NCBI RefSeq assembly: GCF_000744815.1
Contig: NZ_JQMQ01000005.1
Span: 2,984,055 to 3,048,054, forward strand
Length of the DNA: 64,000 bases
Direction of reading: 5' to 3'
Source of the DNA: Phaeacidiphilus oryzae TH49
GTDB lineage: Bacteria > Actinomycetota > Actinomycetes > Streptomycetales > Streptomycetaceae
The notes beneath the pieces are model-generated. The model had not been told where the DNA came from, did not search any database, and saw nothing but the letters and a program-made list of their open reading frames with translations. Position 1 is the stretch's first letter. Every line of letters starts with the position of its first letter. Both the position numbers and the translations under genes were made by a program. Shown one piece after another: positions 34,824 through 43,598 of the stretch.

Positions 34824-35822
34824 TCAGTGGACGCCCTCGAAGAGGCCGGTGACCGAGCCGTCCTCGAAGACCTCGCGGATCGCGGCGGCGATGGACGGGG
34901 CGATCGACAGCGTCGTCACCTTGTCCAGGTTCAGCGCGGCCGGCGTCGGCAGGGTGTTGGTGAAGACGAACTCGCTCACCCGGGAGTTCTTCAGCCGGTC
35001 CGCGGCCGGGCCGGAGAGGACGCCGTGGGTGGCGGCGACGATCACGTCCGCCGCGCCCGCCTCGAAGAGCGCGTCCGCGGCCGCGACGATCGTCCCGGCG
35101 GTGTCGATCATGTCGTCGACCAGCACGCAGGTGCGGTCCTTGACGTCGCCGACGACCTCGGCGGAGGCCACCTGGTTGGCCACGTTCGGGTCGCGGCGCT
35201 TGTGGATGATCGCCAGCGGGGCGCCCAGCCGGTCCGACCACTGGTCGGCGACCCGGACCCGGCCCGCGTCCGGGGAGACCACGGTCAGCCGCTCGCGGTC
35301 GACCTTGCCGCCGACGTAGTCGGCCAGCATCGGCAGCGCGAAGAGGTGGTCGACCGGGCCGTCGAAGAAGCCCTGGATCTGCGCGGTGTGGAGGTCGACC
35401 GACATCAGGCGGTCCGCGCCCGCGGTCTTCAGCAGGTCGGCGACCAGGCGGGCCGAGATCGGCTCACGGCCCAGGTGCTTCTTGTCCTGCCGGGCGTAGC
35501 CGTAGAACGGCATGATCACGGTGATGCTGCGGGCCGAGGCCCGCTTCAGGGCGTCGATCATGATCAGCTGTTCCATGATCCACTGATTGATCGGCGCCGT
35601 GTGGCTCTGCAGCACGAAGGCGTCCGAACCGCGTACCGAGTTGAGGTACCGCACATAGATCTCGCCGTTGGCGAAGTCCAGGGCCTTGGTGGGAACGAGT
35701 TCGACACCGAGCTGCTGGGCCACCTCCTCCGCGAGCTGGGGGTGGGCACGCCCGGAGAAGAGCATCAGCTTCTTCTCGCCGGTCGTTTTCATGCCGGTCG
35801 TGCCGGTCGTCCCGGTAGTCAC
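34824..35822 (-). CDS. prs: Ribose-phosphate pyrophosphokinase (PRPP synthase)
   Basis: 332 aa. Makes PRPP from ribose 5-phosphate and ATP. Motifs: KLMLFSGRAHPQLAEEVAQQLG, FANGEIYVRYLNSVRGSD, ITVIMPFYGYARQDKKHLGREPISARLVADLL, and the PRPP loop VLVDDMIDTAGTI. Start GTG at 35822 with GAGGAG nine bases upstream; ATG at 35792 (MKTTGEKK) is an alternative. Between the two starts the N-terminus repeats TTG (MTTGTTGTTGMKTTGEKK), a small in-frame expansion. Follows glmU as in other streptomycetes. Confidence 0.97.
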   Translation of the reverse strand: MTTGTTGTTGMKTTGEKKLMLFSGRAHPQLAEEVAQQLGVELVPTKALDFANGEIYVRYLNSVRGSDAFVLQSHTAPINQWIMEQLIMIDALKRASARSITVIMPFYGYARQDKKHLGREPISARLVADLLKTAGADRLMSVDLHTAQIQGFFDGPVDHLFALPMLADYVGGKVDRERLTVVSPDAGRVRVADQWSDRLGAPLAIIHKRRDPNVANQVASAEVVGDVKDRTCVLVDDMIDTAGTIVAAADALFEAGAADVIVAATHGVLSGPAADRLKNSRVSEFVFTNTLPTPAALNLDKVTTLSIAPSIAAAIREVFEDGSVTGLFEGVH

Positions 35823-36005
35823 TGAACCGTCTCCTCGTAGAGCTGCCGCCTGCGCTCACGGCTGGGCCTCGGGTCTGGGCCTCCGTGCCCCCCGCAAAGG
35901 ACAACCGCGCACGGGCGGGCAGCCCGAGACGGTTGGATGACAACCAGGTTAAGGGGCGAGAAGCAGTGCCGTCTCCCCGCCCCTGAGCAGTCACTCCTCC
36001 GGAAG

Positions 36006-37487
36006 CTACGCCGACGGGGCGTCAGATTCCGCCGACCCGTCCCGCCGCCGGGCCTGCGCCGCCTCGGCGGCCCGCGCGGCCGCGGTCCCCGGGCGCTTCC
36101 GGGAGACCCAGCCCTCGACGTTGCGCTGCTGGGGCCTGGTCACGCCGAGGGCACCGGCCGGCACGTCCTGGTAGATCACCGATCCGGCCGCGGTGTAAGC
36201 CCCGTCCCCGACGTTGACGGGCGCCACGAACATGTTGTCCGAGCCGGTCCTGCAGTGGTCGCCGATGGTCGTGTGGTGCTTGTTCACACCGTCGTAGTTG
36301 ACGAAGACCGAGGCCGCGCCGATGTTGCTGCCCTCGCCGATCGTGGCGTCGCCCACATAGGAGAGGTGCGGCACCTTGCTGCCCGGGCCGATCTCCGCCT
36401 TCTTGGTCTCCACGAAGGTCCCGATCTTGCCCTTGGCCCCGAGCTTGGTGCCCGGCCGCAGGTAGGCGTACGGGCCGACGGAGGCCCCCTCGGCGACCTC
36501 CGCCTCGAAGGCTGTGGTGTTGCTCACGCTCGCCCCGGCGCCCACCACGGTGTCGGTCAGCGTCGAGTTCGGGCCCACCTCGGCGCCCTCCCCGATCCGG
36601 GTGGCGCCCTTCAGCTGGGTGTTCGGCTGGACGACCGCGTCCTGCTCGTACTCCACGGTGACGTCGAACCAGGTGGTGGCCGGGTCGACGACGGTGACCC
36701 CGGCCCGCATGGCCCGCTCCAGCAGCCGGTCGTTGAGGATCCGGCGGGCCTGGGCCAGTTGCACCCGGTCGTTGATGCCGAGGATGTCCTGGTGGTCGGC
36801 GGCCACCACGGCGCCGACCCGGTGCCCGGCCTCGCGGAGGATCTGCAGGGTGTCGGTCAGGTACTCCTCGCCCTGCGAGTTGTCCGTGCGGACCTCGGAG
36901 AGCGCCTCGCCGAGCAGCTTGCCGTCGAAGGCGAAGACGCCGGAGTTGATCTCCCGGATCTCCCGCTGGGCCTCGGTGGCGTCCTTGTGCTCGACGATGG
37001 CCCGGACCCGGCCGTCCTCGCCGCGCAGGATCCGGCCGTATCCGGTGGCGTCCGGCACCTCGGCGGTGAGGACGGTGGCGGCGTTGCCGTCCTCGGCGTG
37101 CGCCTGGGCGAGGTGGCGGAGGGTCTCGCCGGTGAGCAGCGGGGTGTCGCCGGTGGTGACGATCACCGCGCCCTCGCCGAGGCGGCCGTCCCTGGCCAGG
37201 GCCTCCAGGGCGACCCGGACCGCGTGCCCGGTCCCGTTCTGCTCCTCCTGGACGACCGGCACCGCCTCGGGGAACTCCGCGGCCAGGTGCTCGACCACCT
37301 TCTCCCGCAGATGTCCGACGACGACGGCGAGCTGAGCCGGCGCCAGCTCCCGGGCGGCGGCCACCGCGTGCCCGACGAGGCTGCGTCCGGCGATCGGGTG
37401 CAGCACCTTGGGGAGGGCACGGGACTTCATACGGGTGCCCTCGCCCGCGGCGAGGACGATGACTGCGGCCGGAGGGGTGAGGCTCAC
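36006..37487 (-). CDS. glmU: Bifunctional UDP-GlcNAc pyrophosphorylase / GlcN-1-P acetyltransferase
   Basis: 493 aa. Makes UDP-N-acetylglucosamine for peptidoglycan. N-terminal nucleotidyltransferase: [45 protein letters not shown]-terminal left-handed beta-helix acetyltransferase with hexapeptide repeats from about residue 260 ([60 protein letters not shown]). GTG at 37487. A charged Ala-rich tail extends past the usual end. Upstream of prs with a 183-bp gap. Confidence 0.97.
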   Translation of the reverse strand: MSLTPPAAVIVLAAGEGTRMKSRALPKVLHPIAGRSLVGHAVAAARELAPAQLAVVVGHLREKVVEHLAAEFPEAVPVVQEEQNGTGHAVRVALEALARDGRLGEGAVIVTTGDTPLLTGETLRHLAQAHAEDGNAATVLTAEVPDATGYGRILRGEDGRVRAIVEHKDATEAQREIREINSGVFAFDGKLLGEALSEVRTDNSQGEEYLTDTLQILREAGHRVGAVVAADHQDILGINDRVQLAQARRILNDRLLERAMRAGVTVVDPATTWFDVTVEYEQDAVVQPNTQLKGATRIGEGAEVGPNSTLTDTVVGAGASVSNTTAFEAEVAEGASVGPYAYLRPGTKLGAKGKIGTFVETKKAEIGPGSKVPHLSYVGDATIGEGSNIGAASVFVNYDGVNKHHTTIGDHCRTGSDNMFVAPVNVGDGAYTAAGSVIYQDVPAGALGVTRPQQRNVEGWVSRKRPGTAAARAAEAAQARRRDGSAESDAPSA

Positions 37488-37615
37488 GCGGGTGGCTCCT
37501 CGGCGTTATCGGGTAGGTCGGTCGGCCTCAGCGTAAGGCGTACCGCGGCCGGCAACGACCTCCCGTGGGCCCGGGCGCCGCCCGGCGGCCCGCCCCGGGG
37601 ACCCGATCAGAATTG

Positions 37616-37687
37616 CTCCGCCGACAGGACTCGAACCTGTAATGAATGGACCAAAACCATTAGTGTTGCCAATTACACCACGGCGGA
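37616..37687 (-). tRNA. tRNA-Gln (anticodon UUG)
   Basis: Cloverleaf on the minus strand: acceptor TCCGCCG (37681-37687) pairs with CGGCGGA; D arm TGGTGTAATTGGCAACAC; anticodon stem AATGG/CCATT around TTTTGGT with anticodon TTG; T arm ACAGGTTCGAGTCCTGT. Discriminator G. CCA is not encoded. 72 nt. Stands alone between glmU and the desaturase gene. Confidence 0.95.
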
Positions 37688-38008
37688 AAATGGTCAGAAC
37701 CGGACAACAACTGCCTGGTGACAGCCGGGTCCGGCGCTGCGCACCCCCCTACTATGCCGTACCGCCCCGCCTCGACGCGACGATCTCGCCGCGCGGCCCG
37801 GACGGCCCGGCTCCGGATTCTGCCGCACCCGGACAGACCAGCGCAATCCGCCCTTTTCACACAGCTGGCCGATATAACCCCTTCAGTTCCCTTTGGCACG
37901 CGCGGGGTTCACAGGAGCGGGGAACCGAACCTACGATGCCGTAGGTTACGGATACGTAGGCGCGCGCTGCGCGACCCGAAACGTTTCCCTCATCTGCGAG
38001 GAATGCCC
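37688..38008 (+). promoter_or_regulatory. Desaturase upstream region
   Basis: 321 bp between tRNA-Gln and the desaturase gene. Its only clear element is the 20-bp palindrome at 37928-37947 with a further CGTAGG half-site at 37955-37960. No coding frame is convincing; the rest shows nothing obvious. Confidence 0.5.
37928..37947. promoter_or_regulatory. Palindromic operator, probably for the TetR regulator
   Basis: AACCTACGatgcCGTAGGTT is a perfect 8-bp inverted repeat with a 4-nt centre, 60 bp before the desaturase start. An extra CGTAGG half-site lies ten bases downstream. TetR proteins bind such sites as dimers; the TetR gene immediately after the desaturase is the natural binder. Likely controls the desaturase-TetR operon by fatty-acyl signals, by analogy with other desaturase regulators. 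Confidence 0.65.
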
Positions 38009-38980
38009 ATGACGACTCAGTCCACCGAGGTGCGCGACGCCTCGGCGACAGCGACCGAAGCCGGCGCGCCGCTGCCATCGGCCACCCGCGGCGCAGAGAC
38101 CAAGGGAACCGTCGAGCAGCTCGCCCTGGCGGGGTTCATCGGCGTGCCCTTCCTGGCCCTGATCGCGGCGATCCCGGTCGCCTGGGGTTGGGGCCTCGGC
38201 TGGCACGATCTGGTGATCATGGTGGTGATGTACTACATCGCCCTCCACGGCGTGACGATCGGCTTCCACCGCCTCTTCACCCACGGCTCCTTCAAGGCCA
38301 AGCCCTGGGTGCGGGTGGCCCTGGCGATCGCCGGCTCGATGGCGGTGGAGGGCCCGGTGGTCCGGTGGGTCGCCGACCACCGCAAGCACCACAAGTACTC
38401 GGACCGGGACGGCGACCCCCACTCGCCGTGGAAGTACGGCGACACCGTGCCGGCCCTCCTCAAGGGCCTGTGGTGGGCGCACATGGCGTGGATGTTCGAC
38501 GAGGAGCAGACCCCGCAGCACATCTACGCCCCCGACCTCGTCAAGGACCCGGCGATCCGCCGCGTCTCCCGGCAGTTCGCGCTCTGGACCGCGGTGTCGC
38601 TGCTGATCCCGCCGCTGGTGGGCGGCCTCTGGTCGATGTCCTGGCAGGGCGCGCTGACGGCGTTCTTCTGGGGCTCGCTGGTCCGGGTGGCGCTGCTCCA
38701 CCACACCACCTGGGCGATCAACTCGATCTGCCACGCGGTGGGCAGCCGTCCGTTCCGCTCCCGGGACAAGTCGGGCAACGTCTGGTGGCTGGCCGTCCTC
38801 TCCGGCGGCGAGTCCTGGCACAACCTCCACCACGCCGACCCGACCTCGGCCCGGCACGGGGTACTGCGCGGCCAGATCGACTCCTCGGCCCGGATCATCC
38901 GCTGGCTCGAACTCACCGGCCAGGCCTGGGACGTGCGCTGGCCGAGCCAGGAGCGGCTCGACTCGCGCCGCGCGGCATGA
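38009..38980 (+). CDS. Membrane acyl desaturase (delta-9 type)
   Basis: 323 aa. Introduces a double bond into fatty acyl chains, changing membrane fluidity. Three histidine boxes that bind the di-iron centre are present: HRLFTHGSF (HxxxxH), HRKHHKYSD (HxxHH) and HNLHHADP (HxxHH). Hydrophobic pairs LAGFIGVPFLALIAAIPVAW and LVIMVVMYYIALHG span the membrane. ATG at 38009 is preferred over ATG at 38003, because GAGGA then sits at proper distance. TetR gene follows after 7 bp; an operator lies upstream. Confidence 0.93.
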   Translation: MTTQSTEVRDASATATEAGAPLPSATRGAETKGTVEQLALAGFIGVPFLALIAAIPVAWGWGLGWHDLVIMVVMYYIALHGVTIGFHRLFTHGSFKAKPWVRVALAIAGSMAVEGPVVRWVADHRKHHKYSDRDGDPHSPWKYGDTVPALLKGLWWAHMAWMFDEEQTPQHIYAPDLVKDPAIRRVSRQFALWTAVSLLIPPLVGGLWSMSWQGALTAFFWGSLVRVALLHHTTWAINSICHAVGSRPFRSRDKSGNVWWLAVLSGGESWHNLHHADPTSARHGVLRGQIDSSARIIRWLELTGQAWDVRWPSQERLDSRRAA

Positions 38981-38987
38981 TGAGCGT

Positions 38988-39701
38988 GTGACCCAGAGCA
39001 GCAGCGGAAGCGAGAGAACCACCGGCCCCTCGGGCCGTGCGGCGACCGGCAAGGCCCGGCCGGCGAAGGCGCGGCGGGCCGCGCCGCCCCGGGTCCGGAT
39101 GTCCGGCAAGCAGCGGCGCGAGCAGCTGCTCACCATCGGCCGCGAGCTGTTCGCCGAACGCGGTTACGAGTCCACCTCGGTGGAGGAGATCGCGGCGAAG
39201 GCCGGGGTGTCCAAGCCGGTGGTGTACGAGCACTTCGGCGGCAAGGAGGGGCTGTACGCGGTCGTGGTCGACCGCGAGATGCAGCTCCTCCTGGACATGG
39301 TGACCGGCTCCCTGACGGGGGGTCACCCCCGGGAGCTGCTGGAGGAGGCGGCGCTCGCGCTGCTGGACTACATCGAGTCCTCCACGGCGGGTTTCCGGAT
39401 CCTGGTCCGGGACTCGCCGGTGGCCCAGTCGACGGGCAACTTCGCCTCGCTGATCAGCGACATCGCGGTGCAGGTGGAGGACATCCTGGGGCTGGAGTTC
39501 AAGTCCCGCGGCTACGACCCGCGACTGGCCCCGATGTACGCGCAGATGCTGGTGGGGATGGTCGCCCAGACCGGCCAGTGGTGGCTGGAGACCCGCCGGC
39601 CGAAGAAGGCGGACGTGGCCGCCCACCTGGTCAACCTGGCCTGGAACGGCCTGGACGGCCTGGAGAAGAAGCCCCGGCTGATCAGCCGCCAGCAGCGCTG
39701 A
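38988..39701 (+). CDS. TetR-family regulator of the desaturase operon
   Basis: 237 aa, GTG start. Basic Ala/Arg leader (about 35 residues), then the TetR helix-turn-helix: GKQRREQLLTIGRELFAERGYESTSVEEIAAKAGVSKPVVYEHFGGKEGLYAVVV. The C-terminal helical domain would bind a ligand, probably an acyl-CoA given the neighbour. Starts 7 bp after the desaturase stop, so one transcript. An internal ATG at 39099 (MSGKQRREQ) is a possible shorter start. Likely autoregulates through the palindrome at 37928-37947. Confidence 0.9.
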   Translation: MTQSSSGSERTTGPSGRAATGKARPAKARRAAPPRVRMSGKQRREQLLTIGRELFAERGYESTSVEEIAAKAGVSKPVVYEHFGGKEGLYAVVVDREMQLLLDMVTGSLTGGHPRELLEEAALALLDYIESSTAGFRILVRDSPVAQSTGNFASLISDIAVQVEDILGLEFKSRGYDPRLAPMYAQMLVGMVAQTGQWWLETRRPKKADVAAHLVNLAWNGLDGLEKKPRLISRQQR

Positions 39702-39729
39702 GCGACGGCTCCCCCGCGCCGCCGCCGGA

Positions 39730-40101
39730 TCAGTCGACCGGCTCCAGGAACTCCAGCCGGTTGCCGACCGGGTCGTGGCTGTAGAAGCGGAGGTGGCCGG
39801 GGAGGTTCTCGTCCCAGACCACCTCGGCGCCGCGCTCCGCGATCCGCTCGGCGAACGCGCGGATACCGGAGACCCGGAGCCCGGGGTGCGCCTTGCGGGC
39901 GGGGACGAACGGGTCCTCGACGCCGACGTGGATCTGCACCGCGTGGTCGGCCCCGGTGGCGAACCAGACCCCGCCGCGGGCGGCGAGCACCGGCGGCTTG
40001 GGCAGTTCGACCATGCCGAGGACGTCCCGGTAGAAGCCGCGCAGCAGCTCCTCCGAGCCGGCCGGGGCGGCGAGCTGGACGTGGTCGAGTGCGGTGATCA
40101 T
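39730..40101 (-). CDS. VOC-family (glyoxalase-like) protein
   Basis: 123 aa, one VOC module pair: ALDHVQLAAPAGSEELLRGFYRDVLGM, AVQIHVGVEDPFVPARKAHPGLRV and the end HLRFYSHDPVGNRLEFLEP with the metal-binding Glu. The first His and the last Glu fit metal ligands. Could be a small-molecule dioxygenase or isomerase; not determinable. ATG overlaps the tam stop by 4 bp (ATGA). Confidence 0.87.
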   Translation of the reverse strand: MITALDHVQLAAPAGSEELLRGFYRDVLGMVELPKPPVLAARGGVWFATGADHAVQIHVGVEDPFVPARKAHPGLRVSGIRAFAERIAERGAEVVWDENLPGHLRFYSHDPVGNRLEFLEPVD

Positions 40102-40967
40102 GCGCGGGTCTCCCCGTCGGTCGAGTCGGAGACGGTCGGCCCGGAGTCGGTCGGGCCGGAGGCGGTCGGGCCGGCCTTGACGGCGACCGCGAAGATCCGG
40201 CGGAACGGCAGCACCGTCCCGTGCGGTCCGGCCGGGTACGCCTCGGCGAGGCGGGCGGCGTACTCGTCCAGGAACTCCCGGGTGGCCGCGGGATCGTCCG
40301 CCAGCGCGGTCAGCACCGGCCGCAGCGCGGTGCCCTTCACCCAGTCCAGCACCGGGTCCTCGCCCTGCAGGAGGTGAAGGTAGGTGGTCTCCCAGACGTC
40401 CGCCTCGCAGCCGAGGTCGAGCAGCCGCTCCAGGTAGTCGGCGGGCTCCAGCACCGCGGAGACCCGGTCGGCGCCCTCCGCCAGCCGGTCCGCCCAGCGC
40501 GGCGAGGTGCGCAGCTCGCGGAGGATGGCGTGGCTGGGCGCGCCGAAGTTGCCGGGCACCTGGAAGGCGAGCACCCCGCCGGGCGGCAGCGCGGCCACCC
40601 AGCCGGGCAGCAGGTCGGCGTGGCCGGGCACCCACTGGAGGAGGGCGTTGGAGACCAGGACGTCGACCTCCCCGGCCTCCGGGACGTACTCGGCGGCGTC
40701 CGCGTAGTCGAACTCCAGCCCCGCCCCGGCGGTCTGACGGGCCTTCCGGAGCATCTCCGGGGAGTTGTCCAGGCCGAGGACGCGGGCCTCCGGCCAGCGG
40801 GCGCGGACCAGCTGGGTGGAGTTGCCCGGCCCGCAGCCGAGGTCGACCACCCGGCGGGGCTTCTCGGCCGGGATCCGGGCCAGGAGGTCGGCGAAGGGGC
40901 GGGTGCGGTGGCCGCCGTGCCGCAGGTACTGGTGAGGGTCCCAGGAGGCGGAGAGCGGTGAGGACAT
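40098..40967 (-). CDS. tam: Trans-aconitate 2-methyltransferase-like enzyme
   Basis: 289-aa class I SAM methyltransferase. MSSPLSASWDPHQYLRHGGHRTRPFADLLARI is the usual Tam N-terminus; RRVVDLGCGPGNSTQLVRARWP is SAM motif I; NALLQWVPGHADLL and LAFQVPGNFGAPSHA follow. Tam methylates trans-aconitate, an aconitase inhibitor. ATG at 40967 with AAAGGCGG upstream; a TTG at 40982 is less likely. Divergent from the MarR gene, sharing two operators, and coupled to the VOC gene. Confidence 0.9.
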   Translation of the reverse strand: MSSPLSASWDPHQYLRHGGHRTRPFADLLARIPAEKPRRVVDLGCGPGNSTQLVRARWPEARVLGLDNSPEMLRKARQTAGAGLEFDYADAAEYVPEAGEVDVLVSNALLQWVPGHADLLPGWVAALPPGGVLAFQVPGNFGAPSHAILRELRTSPRWADRLAEGADRVSAVLEPADYLERLLDLGCEADVWETTYLHLLQGEDPVLDWVKGTALRPVLTALADDPAATREFLDEYAARLAEAYPAGPHGTVLPFRRIFAVAVKAGPTASGPTDSGPTVSDSTDGETRA

Positions 40968-40985
40968 GGCGCCGCCTTTCAAAGT

Positions 40986-41045
40986 ATCTCGACATCAAGA
41001 TAACCAACGGCTCCACCCTGCTCCGGAACTTTCTTGATGTCAAGA
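40986..41045. promoter_or_regulatory. Paired MarR-type operators in the tam/marR promoter region
   Basis: ATCTCGACATCAAGAT (40986-41001) is a near-perfect palindrome; TCTTGATGTCAAGA (41032-41045) is another built on TTGA-N2-TCAA. They are 45 bp apart centre to centre, one beside each divergent gene. MarR proteins bind such 14-16 bp palindromes as dimers and usually repress both directions. Confidence 0.7.
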
Positions 41046-41083
41046 GACTTCACATCGACACACCGCCTATTACACTGATCACC

Positions 41084-41581
41084 ATGGAGGACGAGGTCGA
41101 TCGGCTGGTGGCTGCGTGGCGCCGGGAGCGCCCGGACCTCGACGTCGAGCCACTGGAGGTGCTGAGCCGGGTGAGCCGGCTCGCCCGCCACCTCGACCGC
41201 GCCCGCCGCACCGCCTTCGCCCAGCACGGCCTGGAGCCCTGGGAGTTCGACGTCCTCACCGCGCTGCGCCGGGCCGGCGCCCCGTACCAGCTCTCCCCCG
41301 GGCAGTTGCTGACCCAGACCCTGGTCACCTCCGGCACCATGACCAACAGGATCGACCGGCTGGCCAAGAAGGACCTGGTGCAGCGCCTTCCCGACCCGGC
41401 CGACCGGCGCGGAGTGCTGGTCCGGCTGACCGAGACCGGGCAGGACCGGGCGGACTCCGCGCTCTCCGGGCTGCTGGAGCAGGAGCGCGCGATCCTCGGC
41501 GAACTCTCCCCCGCGCAGCGGGCCGAGCTGGCCGGGCTGCTCCGCCAACTGGTCGCCCCCTTCGACAATCTGAGCGACTGA
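41084..41581 (+). CDS. MarR-family regulator
   Basis: 165 aa. Winged helix of the MarR type: EVLSRVSRLARHLDRARRTAFAQHGLEPWEFDVLTALRRAG, TSGTMTNRIDRLAKKDLVQRLPDPADRRGVLVRLTETGQ (recognition helix, then the wing with DRR). ATG at 41084 (MEDEVDRLVAAWRR). It faces the tam-VOC operon and probably controls it and itself through the paired palindromes at 40986-41045. Confidence 0.92.
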   Translation: MEDEVDRLVAAWRRERPDLDVEPLEVLSRVSRLARHLDRARRTAFAQHGLEPWEFDVLTALRRAGAPYQLSPGQLLTQTLVTSGTMTNRIDRLAKKDLVQRLPDPADRRGVLVRLTETGQDRADSALSGLLEQERAILGELSPAQRAELAGLLRQLVAPFDNLSD

Positions 41582-41803
41582 CGGCTCTCCCCCACCCCGC
41601 CTCCGGGCGGAACCCACCCCTCCGAACGGCGGGGTGGAGTTCGTGCGCCCGGCGTCCCGACCGGCGGCGATCCCGGTGCCAAGATGGAAGAAGTCACAGA
41701 AGGACCGGGATGGCGCGAAAGCGCGTGATGTCCGCGATGCTCCGGTATCGCGCGGTGTTCGCGGGCGCCCCCGGATACGGCGCGGGTGCCGGAGAGGTCG
41801 GAG

Positions 41804-43567
41804 ATGCCGGAGAGTACGCGGGAATCGGCCGGTTCGGGCAGCGCGTGCCGGACGGCGAAGGCGCCCGAGCCCAGCAGGGCGTGGACCTACCGCACCGTCG
41901 TCTGGTACCTCCGGGTGGTCGCGGTGCTCGACCTGCTGGGGGCGGTCCTCTCGCCCCTCCGCCGGCAGCTGACGGCCCACAACACCGGTGACTTCTTCAC
42001 CCCCTACCTGGTCACCGCCGGGTTCACGGCGGCCGGACTCGCGGCCTTCCTGTCCGTGATGATGCGCCGCAGGAAGCGCGCGGCCTGGATCTTCAACCTG
42101 GTGATGACCAGCCTCTACCTGGCTCTGGTGGTGGTCTCGCTGACCGCCCTGCCGGGCACCAGGCACCACTGGTTCGACTGGCTGTCGGCGGCGATCACGG
42201 CGGGCTTCTTCGCCGTGCTGCTGATCGGCCGCCGGCAGTTCCGCGCCCGCGGCGACCGGTCCAACCCGTGGCTGGCGCTCGGCACGCTGATCGTCGGCGG
42301 CGCCGCGGGCGCGGTGGTCGGCACCACGCTGGTCTCGCTGACCACCGCCGGCTCCGGCTCGCTGGCGCACCGCTTCCAGTACGCGCTGATGCGCATCTAC
42401 ACCCTGGCCCCCAGCAGCTCGGGTTACGCCGACGTCCTGCCGCCGCGCTGGGTGGACGTGGTGATCAACCTCCTCAGCCTCGGCGTCCTCCTGCTGGTGC
42501 TGTACGTCCTCTTCCGCGCCCCGCGCGGCAAGCGCTCCCTCAGCAGCGCGGACGAGGACCGGCTGCGGGAGCTGCTGGACAGGTACGGGGCCGCGGACTC
42601 GCTGGGCTACTTCGCGCTGCGGCGGGACAAGTCGGCGCTCTTCTCGCCCAGCGGCAAGGCCGCCGTCACCTACCGGGTGGAGGGCGGCGTCTGCCTGGCC
42701 TCAGGCGATCCGATCGGCGACGTCGAGGCCTGGCCGGGCGCAATCGAGGCCTGGCTGGCGCAGGCCCGGGAGCACGCCTGGATCCCGGCCGTGATGGGCG
42801 CGAGCGAGACGGCGGGGACGGTGTACGCGCGGCACGGCCTGGACGCGCTGGAACTCGGCGACGAGGCGATCGTCTACGCCGACGAGTTCACCCTGGAAGG
42901 GCGCGCGATGCGCACCGTGCGCCAGGCGCACAAGCGGATCGCGCGGGGCGGGCACACGGTGCGGGTGCGACGGCACCGGGACATCCCGGCGGACGAGCTG
43001 GCCGCCCTGGTGCGGCTGGCCGACCGGTGGCGGGACGGGGAGACCGAACGGGGCTTCTCGATGGCGCTCGGGCGGCTCGGGGACCCGGCGGACGGGGACT
43101 GCGTGATGGCCGAGTGCCTGGACGCCGACGGGGTGCCCAAGGCGCTGCTCTCCTTCGTGCCGTGGGGCACCGACGGGCTGTCGCTCGACCTGATGCGGCG
43201 GGATCGGGAGTCCGACAACGGGCTGATCGAGTACCTGGTCATCGAGCTGGTCCGGAACGGCGTGGAGGCGCTCGGGGTGCGGCGGGTCTCGCTGAACTTC
43301 GCGATGTTCCGGGCGGTCTTCGAGCGGGGCTCGCGGCTGGGCGCGGGTCCGGTGCTGCGGGCCTGGCGGGCGGTGCTGCTGTTCCTGTCGCGGTGGTGGC
43401 AGATCGAGTCGCTGTACCGCGCCAACGCCAAGTACCGGCCCGAGTGGGTGCCGCGCTACCTCCTCTTCGCGCGCAGCGCGGACCTCCCCCACATCGGCTT
43501 CGCCTCCATGCGGGCCGAGGGCTTCGTCCGGGTCCCCCGGCTGCGGCTGCCGGCCCGCTCCGGCTGA
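41804..43567 (+). CDS. MprF/LysX-like membrane protein, DUF2156 acyltransferase
   Basis: 587 aa. The first 240 residues carry about six membrane helices (VVAVLDLLGAVLSPL, FTAAGLAAFLSVM, WIFNLVMTSLYLALVVVSLTAL, ITAGFFAVLLI, LGTLIVGGAAGAVVGTTLVSL). The C-terminal domain is a GNAT-type DUF2156 fold: DRLRELLDRYGAADSLGYFALRRDKS, GGVCLASGDPIGD, SLNFAMFRAVFERG. Such proteins transfer lysine to lipids and alter surface charge and antimicrobial-peptide resistance; no lysyl-tRNA synthetase domain is fused here. ATG at 41804 follows GGAGAGG; GTG at 41786 is an alternative. Confidence 0.87.
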   Translation: MPESTRESAGSGSACRTAKAPEPSRAWTYRTVVWYLRVVAVLDLLGAVLSPLRRQLTAHNTGDFFTPYLVTAGFTAAGLAAFLSVMMRRRKRAAWIFNLVMTSLYLALVVVSLTALPGTRHHWFDWLSAAITAGFFAVLLIGRRQFRARGDRSNPWLALGTLIVGGAAGAVVGTTLVSLTTAGSGSLAHRFQYALMRIYTLAPSSSGYADVLPPRWVDVVINLLSLGVLLLVLYVLFRAPRGKRSLSSADEDRLRELLDRYGAADSLGYFALRRDKSALFSPSGKAAVTYRVEGGVCLASGDPIGDVEAWPGAIEAWLAQAREHAWIPAVMGASETAGTVYARHGLDALELGDEAIVYADEFTLEGRAMRTVRQAHKRIARGGHTVRVRRHRDIPADELAALVRLADRWRDGETERGFSMALGRLGDPADGDCVMAECLDADGVPKALLSFVPWGTDGLSLDLMRRDRESDNGLIEYLVIELVRNGVEALGVRRVSLNFAMFRAVFERGSRLGAGPVLRAWRAVLLFLSRWWQIESLYRANAKYRPEWVPRYLLFARSADLPHIGFASMRAEGFVRVPRLRLPARSG

Positions 43568-43598
43568 ACGCGTCGCCGGGCTCCGCGCGCTTCGCGCG

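Noticed and set aside
41710-41991. Short + strand frame with a good RBS (AAGGACCGGG-ATG)
   Set aside because: Overlaps the MprF/LysX-like gene in another frame and becomes low-complexity Arg/Pro/Gly; no plausible protein.
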